NCBI RefSeq assembly: GCF_000255455.1
Contig: NZ_JH621251.1
Location: 81,272 to 145,271, forward strand
Source: Aquimarina agarilytica ZC1
GTDB lineage: Bacteria > Bacteroidota > Bacteroidia > Flavobacteriales > Flavobacteriaceae
DNA length: 64,000 nt
Direction of reading: 5' to 3'
Below, in pieces: positions 45,199 through 55,678 of the stretch (its first letter is position 1; the number at the start of each line of letters is the position of its first letter). A program made the position numbers and the translations under genes. Below the pieces are notes generated by a model. That model saw nothing but the letters and a program-made list of their open reading frames with translations. It made no database searches and was not told the DNA's origin.

Positions 45199-47814
45199 AT
45201 GAAAAAATCAAATTTCTTATTGAACTTTATCGTCTTATTTATATTATTCGGTAAGCTTCAATCATTCGCTCAACAATCCTTTACTATAGGTAAGCATGAA
45301 ACACAACAACTCGATATTACATTACCAAAAGTATTAAAAGATCAAATAAATCTAACAACTACCATTAATAATAAGGAGTATACTTTGCTTCTTGAAAAAA
45401 AATCAAATAGAGGCGCAAATTTTTCTATTGAACTACAAAAAGAAGATGGTTCGTTTGAAAGCCTTAGCCCGGGGCCCATTAACACATACATAGGTAGCAT
45501 TAAAGAATTACCCGACCATATAGTACATGGTATTGTTACTAATGGAAATTTAGAGGCTACCATAATTACTCCTTCAAAAAAGGAATATCAAATTAGCAAT
45601 ACAAAAGGAACTTATAACATTGCTTTAAATACTACCAACAACATCTCATGTAATGATAGTTGTGTTGCTCCCTCCAATACACCTGTAAGTACAGGCGCTA
45701 AGTCTTTATCAAATGAAACTACTCAATTTTTTGCCAAAGCTACTTCGGCAAAAGCATTAGCTGTTACTAACGGAAATGAAACTGTAAAACAAGCAGAAAT
45801 TGGCTTTGATATTGCTTGGAGTGCTTATGATAAGCGTTACGGACGTGACTCAAACGAAGTTAGAAAAACTATTGAAAATTTTGTTAACAGTGTTAACGCC
45901 ATTTGGATTAGGGATGTGTTAGTTGAACATACTATTGGACGAATTGTTATAAGAACCAATGCCGCTAATTGTCCTTATGAAAAAGCTGGAAATAGAAAAG
46001 TAAATAATAAAACACTTAATCAAATACGAAGCATTTGGAATTCTGGAGCACATGGAAATTCCCATAACTTAGCACTTTTACATGTTGGTGACGGTGGTGG
46101 TGGATTGGCTTGGGTTGGTACAATTAGTGAATCCAACAGATATGCTGCCATTGGTCAAAGTAAACAAGGATTTCTTGGTTTTGGAAGACATGAAATTGGT
46201 CATAATTGGGGACTTTCTCATAACCACGGAAAACAAGAGTTGAATAACAATGGAAAACAATTTGGTATTATGTGGCCAGGTGGTATACATGATAGAGCTA
46301 CTAGCGACGAAGCCAAAACCATGATTAACGAACGTAATAGTAGTGGTTTAAAAGATATTGGTCCTTACAAAAAGAAAAACATTAGACCTTATGGGAATCG
46401 AGATTTTGCTACCACCACTACCAATAACAGTGTTACCATTAATGTGATTGCAAATGATTACGATGCAAATGCTGATAAAATTAGATTGGATTCTTTTGAT
46501 TCGAAAAGTAAAAATGGAGGTAGCATAAGACGCCAAGGAAATCAATTGATTTATACTGCTGGTAACAAAACAGGTGAAGATATTTTTTATTACAATGTTA
46601 CTGATGGAAAATTAAAAAACTGGGGAGCTGTTTATGTAACCGTAAGAGCTGGAGTAAATGCAAAAGTTGACATTAATAAAACTACTTACAATTATGACTT
46701 AGGACCTTTAGATTCCCCTGTTGAAAAAGGATGGACATTAATTAGCAATCAAACAAAAGGAGACATTAACTGGTCATCAAATGATGTTAAAGCTTCTGAC
46801 CGAGGTGCTTCAAATGGTATTAATAATATTAATAGAGATTTTGTATTTGGAAATGGAAATTCTGCTAAAGCAACTTTTAATCACAAAATTAAAAATGGAA
46901 TCTGGTCTGTTGTAATGAATATGGGAGATACTGATTTTGCACATGATAGAATGTCTGTTAAAATTGAAAACAAAACCATAAACAATAACATTACTAGTGC
47001 TAAAAGACAATTTACTTATGTAAATGCTGACAAAGTAGAAGTTCGTGATGGACAATTAACTATCGAAATTCAGGACAATGGAGGTAATGACCCTAGTTGG
47101 GTATGGAATCGCTTAAGTTTAAAACGTGTTGGTGACCTACCAAATACTAACAATTCGATTCCAATAGGAAAAGTGATTACTTTACGAAAAAGTGGTGGTA
47201 ATAGAGCCTATATAGCTGCCGAAGCTAGTAATAGCAGACTTATTGCTAACAGAACAAGAATTGGTCAGTGGGAAAAATTCCGCGTTGAAGCACACCCCCA
47301 AGGAGGTATCGTTTTAAAGGCCTTAGCCAACAATCAATACGTTCAAGTACCAAATAAAGATAGTCAAGCCGCAGTAAGACCAAATGGAAATGGAAAATTT
47401 GCATGGGAACGTTTTGAGTGGAAATCAAAAGGAAATGGAAAAGTAGCTTTTAAAAGTGTTCACTCTGGAAAATGGTTACAAGCCGATTGGAATGATAATA
47501 ATGCTATTGTTAGAGCTCGAGGTAATGCAGATAAAGGTTGGGAAACTTTTGAATGGGCCGTAACTTCTGGAAACAAATCACTTGATAATATTGATCAGAT
47601 TAACACATTTATAACACCTAATCCAGCAACTCCTAACAATTTGATTACCATTGCTGGAAATAAAAATTACGACTCCGTAATGGTTACAGACATTAGCGGT
47701 GCCTCAGTTGCCACTTATACTGTTCAAAATAATCAAATTGATATTAGCAATTTATCTATTGGAATGTACTTTCTAAAAATCGGAAACAAAACTGTAAAAC
47801 TTATTGTCGAATAA
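45199..47814 (+). CDS. T9SS-secreted metzincin metalloprotease with beta-trefoil (fascin-like) module
   Basis: An 871-residue secreted protein. Signal peptide 1-24 (ending QSFAQ); propeptide-like region to about 195; reprolysin-like catalytic domain at about 200-385 with the zinc motif HEIGHNWGLSH (H331, E332, H335, H341) and a Met-turn GIMWPGG (M358); a cadherin/Ig-like domain at about 394-480 (SVTINVIANDYDANADKI); a carbohydrate-binding-like beta-sandwich at about 484-641 (WVWNRLSLKRV at its end); a beta-trefoil at about 655-795 with three WE(K/R/T)F repeats, most like fascin; and a type A T9SS sorting domain (ITPNPATPNN ... GMYFLKI ... KLIVE). It probably degrades protein at surfaces or in glycan-rich matter. 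The trefoil assignment is by pattern only. Confidence 0.85.
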   Translation: MKKSNFLLNFIVLFILFGKLQSFAQQSFTIGKHETQQLDITLPKVLKDQINLTTTINNKEYTLLLEKKSNRGANFSIELQKEDGSFESLSPGPINTYIGSIKELPDHIVHGIVTNGNLEATIITPSKKEYQISNTKGTYNIALNTTNNISCNDSCVAPSNTPVSTGAKSLSNETTQFFAKATSAKALAVTNGNETVKQAEIGFDIAWSAYDKRYGRDSNEVRKTIENFVNSVNAIWIRDVLVEHTIGRIVIRTNAANCPYEKAGNRKVNNKTLNQIRSIWNSGAHGNSHNLALLHVGDGGGGLAWVGTISESNRYAAIGQSKQGFLGFGRHEIGHNWGLSHNHGKQELNNNGKQFGIMWPGGIHDRATSDEAKTMINERNSSGLKDIGPYKKKNIRPYGNRDFATTTTNNSVTINVIANDYDANADKIRLDSFDSKSKNGGSIRRQGNQLIYTAGNKTGEDIFYYNVTDGKLKNWGAVYVTVRAGVNAKVDINKTTYNYDLGPLDSPVEKGWTLISNQTKGDINWSSNDVKASDRGASNGINNINRDFVFGNGNSAKATFNHKIKNGIWSVVMNMGDTDFAHDRMSVKIENKTINNNITSAKRQFTYVNADKVEVRDGQLTIEIQDNGGNDPSWVWNRLSLKRVGDLPNTNNSIPIGKVITLRKSGGNRAYIAAEASNSRLIANRTRIGQWEKFRVEAHPQGGIVLKALANNQYVQVPNKDSQAAVRPNGNGKFAWERFEWKSKGNGKVAFKSVHSGKWLQADWNDNNAIVRARGNADKGWETFEWAVTSGNKSLDNIDQINTFITPNPATPNNLITIAGNKNYDSVMVTDISGASVATYTVQNNQIDISNLSIGMYFLKIGNKTVKLIVE

Positions 47815-47845
47815 TAAATCATTCTATCTTAATAAGCTGTAATAA

Positions 47846-47875
47846 AAATAGGCTGCCTTTTCGGGCAGCCTATTT
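47846..47875. terminator. Bidirectional intrinsic terminator
   Basis: AAATAGGCTGCC / GGCAGCCTATTT with loop TTTTCG between the convergent protease and mdh genes; strong GC core and A/T flanks on both sides. Confidence 0.85.
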
Positions 47876-47905
47876 CATAAAATAAAACCTGTTATAAATA
47901 ACTAA

Positions 47906-48832
47906 TTATAACTCAAGTAATCCGTTTGTTTTACGAACACCTTCAGCACTTTCAGTTAATTTTGCTTTTTCAGCTTCATCTAATTCAATTTCAACAATTT
48001 TTTCGATACCGTTTTTCCCTAATAAAACTGGCACTCCTATTGAAATATCACTCATTCCGTATTCCCCTTCTAACAAAGCAGAACATGGGAACATTTTCTT
48101 TTGATCGCAAGCGATTGCCTGTACCATTGATGATACAGCTGCACCTGGCGCATACCAAGCACTTGTTCCTAATAATCCAGTTAATGTAGCACCTCCTACT
48201 TTAGTATCAGCTGCCACTTGTTCCAAACGCTCTGTAGATAAAAACTCAGAAGCTTTTACACTATTACGTGTAGCCAAACGTGTTAAAGGCAACATTCCTT
48301 TATCACTATGACCTCCAATTACCATTCCATCAATATCAGAAATTGGTGCTTCCAAAGCCTCAGCTAAACGGTATTTAAAACGTGCACTATCTAAAGCCCC
48401 CCCCATACCAATAATACGGTTTTTTGGAAGGTCTGTGGTTTTGTGCACTAAGTAAGTCATAGTATCCATTGGATTACTCACCACAATGATGATTACATTT
48501 GGAGAATGTTTGATTAAGTTTTCAGAAACTTGCTTTACAATCCCAGCATTAATCCCTATCAGCTCCTCACGAGTCATTCCTGGTTTACGAGGAATTCCTG
48601 AAGTAATTACCGCTACTTCAGATCCAGCAGTTTTAGCGTAATCATTTGTACTACCAACAATTTGAGTATCAAAATTTAACAATGAAGCAGTTTGCATCAA
48701 GTCCATTGCTTTTCCTTCAGCATATCCTTCTTTAATATCTAAAATTACTACTTCCGAAGCAAAGTTTTTAATAGCAATATATTCTGCACAACTTGCCCCA
48801 ACGGCACCTGCACCTACTACAGTTACTTTCAT
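47906..48832 (-). CDS. mdh: Malate dehydrogenase
   Basis: A 308-residue NAD-dependent enzyme of the TCA cycle, interconverting malate and oxaloacetate. The dinucleotide site is GAGAVG at about 7-12, followed by the acidic LDI that selects NAD. The substrate loop reads GIPRKPGMTREEL with two Arg, which favours malate over lactate. VVSNPMDTMTYLV and the catalytic GGHSDKGML are intact. It belongs to the LDH-like MDH group, whose members are tetramers. Monocistronic and convergent with the protease. Confidence 0.96.
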   Translation of the reverse strand: MKVTVVGAGAVGASCAEYIAIKNFASEVVILDIKEGYAEGKAMDLMQTASLLNFDTQIVGSTNDYAKTAGSEVAVITSGIPRKPGMTREELIGINAGIVKQVSENLIKHSPNVIIIVVSNPMDTMTYLVHKTTDLPKNRIIGMGGALDSARFKYRLAEALEAPISDIDGMVIGGHSDKGMLPLTRLATRNSVKASEFLSTERLEQVAADTKVGGATLTGLLGTSAWYAPGAAVSSMVQAIACDQKKMFPCSALLEGEYGMSDISIGVPVLLGKNGIEKIVEIELDEAEKAKLTESAEGVRKTNGLLEL

Positions 48833-48985
48833 TTTATATCTTTTTTAATTAATTTCCTGTCTGTAAAAGTACAAATATTCAATCGTTTAAGCAGATAAGA
48901 ATTTGAAAATAAACTCTTGAAAAAATTGAGATTCTTTCAAAGTTTTTACGCTCTTATGAATAGCATTAAAAATTAAATTTATCAA

Positions 48986-48993
48986 TACATTTG
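48986..48993 (+). promoter_or_regulatory. Possible -7 element for the DUF72 gene
   Basis: TACATTTG fits TAnnTTTG and lies 62 bases before the DUF72 start codon. No -33 was found, so a chance match is possible. Confidence 0.35.
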
Positions 48994-49055
48994 AATACTA
49001 GACCATAAAGCTATCTCATTTTAATCAGGGCACTAATATCCACTATAATTTAACT

Positions 49056-49952
49056 ATGCAATTTGGAAAAGTAATACATCCCGAAACTATTGATTTTACA
49101 TTACCCGCCGATCATCTGGATACTAAATTAGTTCTAAATACAAACAAGAGTGATCAATTTAACATGCATATTGGTTGTGCTAAATGGAACAAACAAGATT
49201 TAAAAGGTTTTTATCCCAAAGGCACTAAAGATGAATTACAGTATTACTCCAGGCAATTCAATTCTATAGAATTGAATGCTACATTTTATAGAATTTTTCC
49301 GCCCGAGCAATTTCAAAAATGGCATGATAAAACTCCTGAAAACTTTAAATTTTTCCCAAAGTTGGTTCAAAATATTTCACATTTTAAACGCTTACAACCC
49401 GAAGCGCAAGCTTATGTAGATCATTACATAAATTCGGCAATCCACTTAAAAGAAAAATTAGGCACTACTTTTTTACAAATGCACAGTAATTTTGCTCCTA
49501 AAGATTTTAATAGGCTAGTTCATTTTATTGAAAATTGGCCAAAGGAGTTAGCACTTGCCGTAGAATTAAGACATACAGATTGGTATAATGATCCCAGTAT
49601 TTGTAATGAGCTATACCAACTATTTGAAGAAAACAATATTTCAAACATTATTACCGACACTGCGGGCCGAAGGGATTTATTACACATGCGCTTAACAAAC
49701 AATGAAGCTTTTATCCGTTATGTTGGTGCCAATCACGAAAGTGATTACACCCGATTAGATGATTGGGTTACTCGAATTACAACATGGAAAAAACAAGGTA
49801 TAGCTGCCATCAACTTTTTTGTACATCAAAATTTAGAAATGGAATCCCCACTTTTATCTGCTTATTTAATAAAAAAGTTAAATACAGAATTAAAACTTGA
49901 TTTGAAAGTACCTGATGATCCTAATCAAACGATTCAAGGATCGTTATTTTAA
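49056..49952 (+). CDS. DUF72 domain-containing protein (YecE-like)
   Basis: A 298-residue cytoplasmic TIM-barrel-like protein. Family markers are HIGCAKWNKQDLKGFYPKGT, FNSIELNATFYRIFPPEQF, FKFFPKLVQNISHFKRL, ALAVELRHTDWY and the C-terminal FVHQNLEMESPLL. DUF72 proteins are widespread but have no settled activity; the barrel and conserved acidic residues suggest an enzyme. It carries about 40 residues before the conserved core, which is a little longer than usual. It converges with the RND-associated TolC gene. Confidence 0.9.
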   Translation: MQFGKVIHPETIDFTLPADHLDTKLVLNTNKSDQFNMHIGCAKWNKQDLKGFYPKGTKDELQYYSRQFNSIELNATFYRIFPPEQFQKWHDKTPENFKFFPKLVQNISHFKRLQPEAQAYVDHYINSAIHLKEKLGTTFLQMHSNFAPKDFNRLVHFIENWPKELALAVELRHTDWYNDPSICNELYQLFEENNISNIITDTAGRRDLLHMRLTNNEAFIRYVGANHESDYTRLDDWVTRITTWKKQGIAAINFFVHQNLEMESPLLSAYLIKKLNTELKLDLKVPDDPNQTIQGSLF

Positions 49953-49985
49953 ATAGATGTACAGCATAAAATACACAATAAAGTA

Positions 49986-51317
49986 TTAAAACTCCGTATT
50001 CAACAACTCACCACTAATTCTTAGAATTCTTAACTCTGCTAGTTTAGCCTGATATTTTGCTTGATTTCTACTTAACTCAGCATTTAATAAGTTTAATTGC
50101 GCTTGTCGGAATTCAATAGAATTTACCTGACCGATTTTAAACTTTTCTTTAGTACGATCAAAGTTATTTTGAGCAGTGACTATATTTTGTTCTTGCACTT
50201 TATACACTAAGAGTTTATTTTCATAGTCGTCCCAAGCATTATTAAAATCACGCTCAATACGCAACTCTAATTGTTTTTTTTGTAATTCTCTATTTTCAAG
50301 ATTTAGTTTTGAGGTTTTAACTCGAGTAATTGCTCCCCCTCCATCAAATAAATTCCATCGTAAATTTAGCCTTGCCGATAAGCCTGTTGTTGTTGATACT
50401 GCCACAAATGACGCCGAGTTATTATCATTTTGATTCCACCCATAAGACCCCGTTAAACCAACAGTTGGTAAATAGGCTGCTTTATTAGAATTTATAGTAT
50501 ATTTATTAATCTGAATGTTTTGATCTGCTTGGAGTAATGCTACATTTTTAGCTTTTATATTGTCCAACAACTCAGACTTATTAGGAAAAGCAATAAAATC
50601 AATAGTCGATGCTACCTCAAAATTTTGCTTTAATTCATTTCCCAATATCAAATTTAAATCTCGCTTGGCGTTCACTAATTGTTGCTTCGTATTAATTAAA
50701 TTAATCGTATCATTATTTATATCCACCTTAGCATTAAGCACTCCTAATTTGGTGTTTTGTCCATATTCGAATTGATAATTCGCTCTAGTTAAACGCTCTC
50801 TTGAAATGTTAAGTAAGGTTTCATTTGCCTTTACATTTTGAATTAATTGAGCCACATTATAATACACAGCAAACAATTGCTCTACGGTGTTTTCTATAGT
50901 TTCCCTAACCTGCAACTCCGTTAACTTATGCTGCTCCTGTAAAAGCTTATAATTGTAACGCCTCCCTAGTCCGTCAAATAAGGTATAATTCAAATCAAGC
51001 GAAGCATTGTATCGTGAACTTTCTGCTCCATTTAATGAGGTCGAACTCCCGTTGGAAAAATCTGCATTAATATTATCCTTATTAAAAGTAGCCCCAGCAT
51101 TTGCAGTAAGCGATGGCAAGTATCCCGAATTTAAAATCGTCGCATCTGTTTCCGCTACCTTAAGCCTATTTGTAATCAACTTGATCCCATAATTATGTTC
51201 CAATGCTAGTTCTACAGCCTTTGTTGGTGTTACCAATTGCTGCCCTAACAGTTCTCCTATTCCTATTAAAAAGAAAACAAATCCGCAAATAGTACTGTTT
51301 TTAATGAGTTGCTTCAT
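49986..51317 (-). CDS. TolC family outer-membrane channel of the RND exporter
   Basis: A 443-residue outer-membrane efflux protein. The frame is open from 51341, but M at 51317 (MKQLIKNSTICGFVFFLIG) begins the signal peptide, which ends near GQQLV. The gene start overlaps the end of the RND permease gene by 17 bases, showing coupling. Typical repeats are AVELALEHNYGIKL and, in the second half, TKEKFKIGQVNSIEFRQAQLNLLNA. It is the last gene of an adaptor-permease-channel operon. Confidence 0.9.
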   Translation of the reverse strand: MKQLIKNSTICGFVFFLIGIGELLGQQLVTPTKAVELALEHNYGIKLITNRLKVAETDATILNSGYLPSLTANAGATFNKDNINADFSNGSSTSLNGAESSRYNASLDLNYTLFDGLGRRYNYKLLQEQHKLTELQVRETIENTVEQLFAVYYNVAQLIQNVKANETLLNISRERLTRANYQFEYGQNTKLGVLNAKVDINNDTINLINTKQQLVNAKRDLNLILGNELKQNFEVASTIDFIAFPNKSELLDNIKAKNVALLQADQNIQINKYTINSNKAAYLPTVGLTGSYGWNQNDNNSASFVAVSTTTGLSARLNLRWNLFDGGGAITRVKTSKLNLENRELQKKQLELRIERDFNNAWDDYENKLLVYKVQEQNIVTAQNNFDRTKEKFKIGQVNSIEFRQAQLNLLNAELSRNQAKYQAKLAELRILRISGELLNTEF

Positions 51318-54300
51318 TTTGTTCTTTAATTGCGCGTTCAACTTCTTCTTTACTTATTTTTTTACCGGTGGCTAACCATTTTATATTCGTTTTAATTGCA
51401 TTACTAAATGCTAAAAACAACGGTAATATCAAAAGTGTTAAAATAGTAGCGTAAGCAATTCCAAAAGAAATTGATATGGCCATTGGTTTTAAGAATTGAG
51501 CTTGCCTACTTTTTTCAAGCAATAAAGGCGCTAATCCTGCTACGGTGGTTAACGAAGTTAAAAATATAGCTCGAAATCGCGATTTACCCGCTTCAGTTAA
51601 AGCTAAATCAAAGGGCATTCCCTCTTTTAAATTCAAGTTAAATTTTCCTATAAGCACCAATCCATCATTCACCATAATTCCGATTAAAGCTATTATTCCT
51701 AATAAGGATAGTACGTTTACCGAAAAGCCAAGCATCCAATGCCCCCAAGCAACCGCTGTTAAACTAAATGGCACTAAAAGCAATAATAACAATGGCTGAC
51801 TATAACTTCGGAAAGTAAAAGCAATGGTAATGTAAATTAGTAGTAAAATTATGCTTCCTGCTTCTTTTAAAGAGCTTCCTAATTTTGAAGCTTCTCTATT
51901 TTGACCTTCAAACGAAGCTGTTATAGATGGATATTTAGATTTTAAATCTTTTATAGTCGTCTCCTTAATACCTGCTAATATATCTGGAGCACTTGAACTA
52001 GGGTCCTTTAAATCTGCCGAAACCTGAATTTCGCGCTGTCCATCCAAATGATTAATCGCGACATCCCCTCTTGCTATACTGTAAGTAGCAATATCTTTTA
52101 AAAATACACGAGTACCATTAGAAGTAAGTATTCGAATATCATCTAAATTAGTAATCGAACTTCTATTAGCTCGATTATAACGCACCCAAACTCTAATTTC
52201 ATCCTGACCACGTTGGAAACGTTGCGCTTGCAAACCAAAAAAGCCCGCTCGTATCTGACTCATTACAGTTCGTAAATCTAAGCCTAATAAATAGGCACTT
52301 TCCTTAAGTTCTAATCGAATTTCCTTAATACCTTCTGGGTCATTATCCACTACATCTTTTAATAAAGAATTCGATTGCAATACGGCTTTCAATTCTTTTT
52401 TAGCCGCTTTTAATTCCTTTATATTATTACTTAATAAAGAAACCGACACAGGACTACCTCCAAAATTACCTCCAGAACCAAATACTAAACGTTCGGTTCC
52501 TATCACTGGTCCTACCAACTCCCTCAAACGATTGGCCACTAAGGATGATTTTATTTCATCGGGACGTTCCTCACCTGGTAACATATTAATTCGTAATCCA
52601 GCACTGGAACTACTATTTATTTGAACAATTGTATTTACAAACAATTCTTTATCTGAGCCTTTTAAATATTTATTAGTAAACTCTTTGTTTACCAAAAATG
52701 CTTTTTGCTCTATCATCGAAATAATGGAATCCGTAGTTTTAACATTGGTTCCTTTGGGCATTTCCAATTCAATTAAAACCCGATCACTAGCTATGGAAGG
52801 AAATAAGGTAACTCCAATAATACCCCCACCAATAGCCCCTAAAGTCAACACTAGAAAAGAGACTAATATCCCTAAAGCAAGTATTTTATAACTCAATACA
52901 AAATCCAACACAGGACTATAAATTTTATCTCTACAAGCATTCATAAAACGATCCCCATAAGTATTTATGATCCTCATTTTAGAGAAGAATTGCTTCATTT
53001 TAGAAGGATGATCCTCCACAACTTGTTTCTGCAATGCCTTAGAATGAGCTAAATGGGCTGGCAAAATAATTAAAGCTTCGACTAAAGAAACCACTAATGT
53101 AAGAATCACAATCACCGAAACTTCACTAAAAAACTCCCCTATCCTACTGTCCAAAAAAAGAAATAATGAAAAAGCTAAAAGGGTCGTAATAATTGCCGAA
53201 ACCACCGGAGGAATCACTTCCATTGTACCATCAATGGCTGCTTGTATTGGAGTTTTTCCCTTTTCGTGATGTTGGTAAATATTTTCGGCTATTACAATTC
53301 CATCATCTACAAGAATACCAATAACTATAATCATCCCAAATAATGAAAGCACATTAATGGTCACATCAAATGAATCGGCAAAAATAAACATTCCCAAAAA
53401 TGATATGGGCAAACCAAAGGCTACCCAAAAGGCCAATCGGGTATTTAAGAATAAGGATAAAAACAATAGTACAAGTATCATTCCCACAATAGCATTTTCG
53501 GTAAGCAATTGTGTTCGTTGATTTAATGTAATAGACAAATCGCGCACCACACTTAAATGAATGTTATTGTATTTTTGATTGTATGTTTTAATATAAGCTT
53601 TCACCTTATCGGCAGAAGATATTAGATCCTCATTATTCGTACTAGTTACCGTAATATCCAATGATAACTGTTCATTAAAATAAATGGCATTCGGTATTTC
53701 TGAAAACCGATCGCGTACTATAGCTACATCTTTTAAACGAATGATCTTTCCATTAGGACTTGCTTTTACAATAGTATTTAAAAGTTCGGATCCGTAATAG
53801 GATCGGCTATTAGCACGAATTAGGTATTCTTCAACATCTGTTTTAATTGTACCTCCTGTAACTAAAATATTTGAATTACTAACCGCTTTAGAAACATCAC
53901 TAAAACTAATATTATAAGCAAGTAAGCTTTCCTCATTTACGGCAATCTCAATTTCTTCATCGGGATACCCCGTAATTTCAATTTGTGAAATCCCATCAAT
54001 GGCCCGTAAATCATTTTCTATTTGTCTTCCTATCTGTTTTAATGTACTCAAGCGTACATTTTCTCCACTTAAAGCAAAAGTTATGGTTTGACGAACCTCT
54101 TCTCGTTTAGCAACTATTAAAGGTTCCATACCTGTTGGAAATGATGGTACACGATCCACCGCATTTTTAACCTCCAAAAGCATCAAATCTATGTTTTCAT
54201 CCTTTTCAATTTCAATAGTAATTACACCACTATTCTCTTTTGAAACAGAGGTAACACGATCAATCCCTCGTAAGCCTTTTAGGTTATCTTCAATTTTTAG

Positions 54301-54495
54301 CGTAATCCCTTCCTCAATTTCCTGCGGAGATGCCCCAGGATATGTACTGTAAACACTAATAAATTTTGATTTAATTAACGGAAAAAAAGAAGAGCGAAGT
54401 GATTTAATTCCAAAAATTCCAAATACCACAAATGCCAGTATAAAAATATTCACTGCTACATGGTATCGAATAAAATAAGAAATAATTTTTTTCAT
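51301..54495 (-). CDS. Efflux RND transporter permease (AcrB/HAE-like)
   Basis: A 1064-residue inner-membrane, proton-driven exporter with twelve helices and two large periplasmic loops, of typical length. The proton-relay helix carries GILVDDGIVIAENIYQH, with the paired Asp, and its repeat GIMVNDGLVLIGKFN follows in the second half. Early family sequence includes YPGASPQEIEEGITLKIED. Substrate class is not evident; the metal-site residues of the CusA group were not identified. It overlaps tolC and is 3 bases from the adaptor gene. Confidence 0.93.
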   Translation of the reverse strand: MKKIISYFIRYHVAVNIFILAFVVFGIFGIKSLRSSFFPLIKSKFISVYSTYPGASPQEIEEGITLKIEDNLKGLRGIDRVTSVSKENSGVITIEIEKDENIDLMLLEVKNAVDRVPSFPTGMEPLIVAKREEVRQTITFALSGENVRLSTLKQIGRQIENDLRAIDGISQIEITGYPDEEIEIAVNEESLLAYNISFSDVSKAVSNSNILVTGGTIKTDVEEYLIRANSRSYYGSELLNTIVKASPNGKIIRLKDVAIVRDRFSEIPNAIYFNEQLSLDITVTSTNNEDLISSADKVKAYIKTYNQKYNNIHLSVVRDLSITLNQRTQLLTENAIVGMILVLLFLSLFLNTRLAFWVAFGLPISFLGMFIFADSFDVTINVLSLFGMIIVIGILVDDGIVIAENIYQHHEKGKTPIQAAIDGTMEVIPPVVSAIITTLLAFSLFLFLDSRIGEFFSEVSVIVILTLVVSLVEALIILPAHLAHSKALQKQVVEDHPSKMKQFFSKMRIINTYGDRFMNACRDKIYSPVLDFVLSYKILALGILVSFLVLTLGAIGGGIIGVTLFPSIASDRVLIELEMPKGTNVKTTDSIISMIEQKAFLVNKEFTNKYLKGSDKELFVNTIVQINSSSSAGLRINMLPGEERPDEIKSSLVANRLRELVGPVIGTERLVFGSGGNFGGSPVSVSLLSNNIKELKAAKKELKAVLQSNSLLKDVVDNDPEGIKEIRLELKESAYLLGLDLRTVMSQIRAGFFGLQAQRFQRGQDEIRVWVRYNRANRSSITNLDDIRILTSNGTRVFLKDIATYSIARGDVAINHLDGQREIQVSADLKDPSSSAPDILAGIKETTIKDLKSKYPSITASFEGQNREASKLGSSLKEAGSIILLLIYITIAFTFRSYSQPLLLLLLVPFSLTAVAWGHWMLGFSVNVLSLLGIIALIGIMVNDGLVLIGKFNLNLKEGMPFDLALTEAGKSRFRAIFLTSLTTVAGLAPLLLEKSRQAQFLKPMAISISFGIAYATILTLLILPLFLAFSNAIKTNIKWLATGKKISKEEVERAIKEQNEATH

Positions 54496-54498
54496 TGA

Positions 54499-55632
54499 TT
54501 ACCTATTTTGAGCTGATTTAGCATGAGCAACATAAGGTTTTACAATCATTCCTCCATAAGCACCTGGAACTGGTCTTTTAAGTAATACTGTATGGTCTGG
54601 AACCGACTTTAACACTACTTTTTTATCGGTAAAATAAATAGGTTTTACATTAATAATATCCAAAACACTATCCCTTAACATAAAAACCTGATTGTTTTCC
54701 ATTAATAAATTTCGATCAATTTCTATCGCATTAGGTTCTTCTTTAGCTGTAATCATAGCTTCTAAAAACTGACCTTCTTTTAAATCCTTACTTTTTACTT
54801 CAATATAAACTGTTACGGTTTGTGTGGAGCTATCTATGTTTCCATTTATTCGAGAAATTACCCCCGTATAAGTTGTTGTTTTCTCTAGGTTATTTAGCAA
54901 AACACTTTCTCCAAGCTTTAGAAAACTTACCAATGATTGACTAATTGCTACTTCTATTTCATAAACAGATGGATCTATAAATTCTCCTAACTTTTGACCA
55001 TTTCGAATTAAAGAACCTTCTGTTACTAAGGATTCCGTTAAAATTCCCGAAAAAGGCGCTCTCACTACATATTTTGAAAGTCGTTGCTCTAAATTTTTAA
55101 CGGTGTAATAAGTAGAAACTATCCCACGACCAGATATAAAAAAGCGTTCTTTTTCTGTTTCCAATTTAGGCAATTCGGGTGCAGTTTTACTTAAATCAAA
55201 TGCTGTTAAATAAGATTTCCATTTAGGATAAACTTCAGAAAAATCTAACCTTAGATCGGGCATAATTGCCGCAATCGCATTATATAAATTACTTTTAGCC
55301 GCTTGTACATTAGCATAATGCTCATTAGCATCAATGCGAATTAATGTTTGCCCTTTATTAAATTGTTGACCTGGTTTAAATAGTTTATTACCTGCCTTAA
55401 ATATCCCTTGCACTTCCGAAAATAATTCAACTCTGCGTTTAGCCACTAAACTTCCACTTGCAGGAATACTAATTTTGATTTTACCATTTTTAACGGTGTC
55501 CGTAAAAACTGTTTTAATTACTTTTTCCGACACTGGTTTAGGCTTTTTTTTGTTTGCTATCATTTTTTTCGAAAACAAAAATGAACCTACAATTAATAAC
55601 ACACCAATAAGGGAAAGTATAATTTTACGCAT
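54499..55632 (-). CDS. RND efflux periplasmic adaptor subunit
   Basis: A 377-residue membrane-fusion protein with an N-terminal anchor (about 5-20), lipoyl halves (SGSLVAKRRVELFSEVQGI and YVVRAPFSGILTESLVTEGS) on either side of a short hairpin, then the barrel domain (SVLLNNLEKTTTYTGVISRI) and a membrane-proximal domain. It is the first gene of the exporter operon. A -7-like element TACATTTG on the minus strand (55671-55678) lies about 40 bases upstream, without a clear -33. Confidence 0.9.
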   Translation of the reverse strand: MRKIILSLIGVLLIVGSFLFSKKMIANKKKPKPVSEKVIKTVFTDTVKNGKIKISIPASGSLVAKRRVELFSEVQGIFKAGNKLFKPGQQFNKGQTLIRIDANEHYANVQAAKSNLYNAIAAIMPDLRLDFSEVYPKWKSYLTAFDLSKTAPELPKLETEKERFFISGRGIVSTYYTVKNLEQRLSKYVVRAPFSGILTESLVTEGSLIRNGQKLGEFIDPSVYEIEVAISQSLVSFLKLGESVLLNNLEKTTTYTGVISRINGNIDSSTQTVTVYIEVKSKDLKEGQFLEAMITAKEEPNAIEIDRNLLMENNQVFMLRDSVLDIINVKPIYFTDKKVVLKSVPDHTVLLKRPVPGAYGGMIVKPYVAHAKSAQNR

Positions 55633-55670
55633 AAAAATCTTTTAAATTATTAGCTCCAAGTTTTTAGTAA

Positions 55671-55678
55671 CAAATGTA
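55671..55678 (-). promoter_or_regulatory. Possible -7 element of the RND exporter operon
   Basis: On the minus strand TACATTTG fits TAnnTTTG, 39 bases before the adaptor start. The -33 element is not evident. The rest of the divergent gap (to 55919) shows a GGTA-CATA-TACC inverted repeat at 55820-55831 next to GTATACGTAC. Confidence 0.35.
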
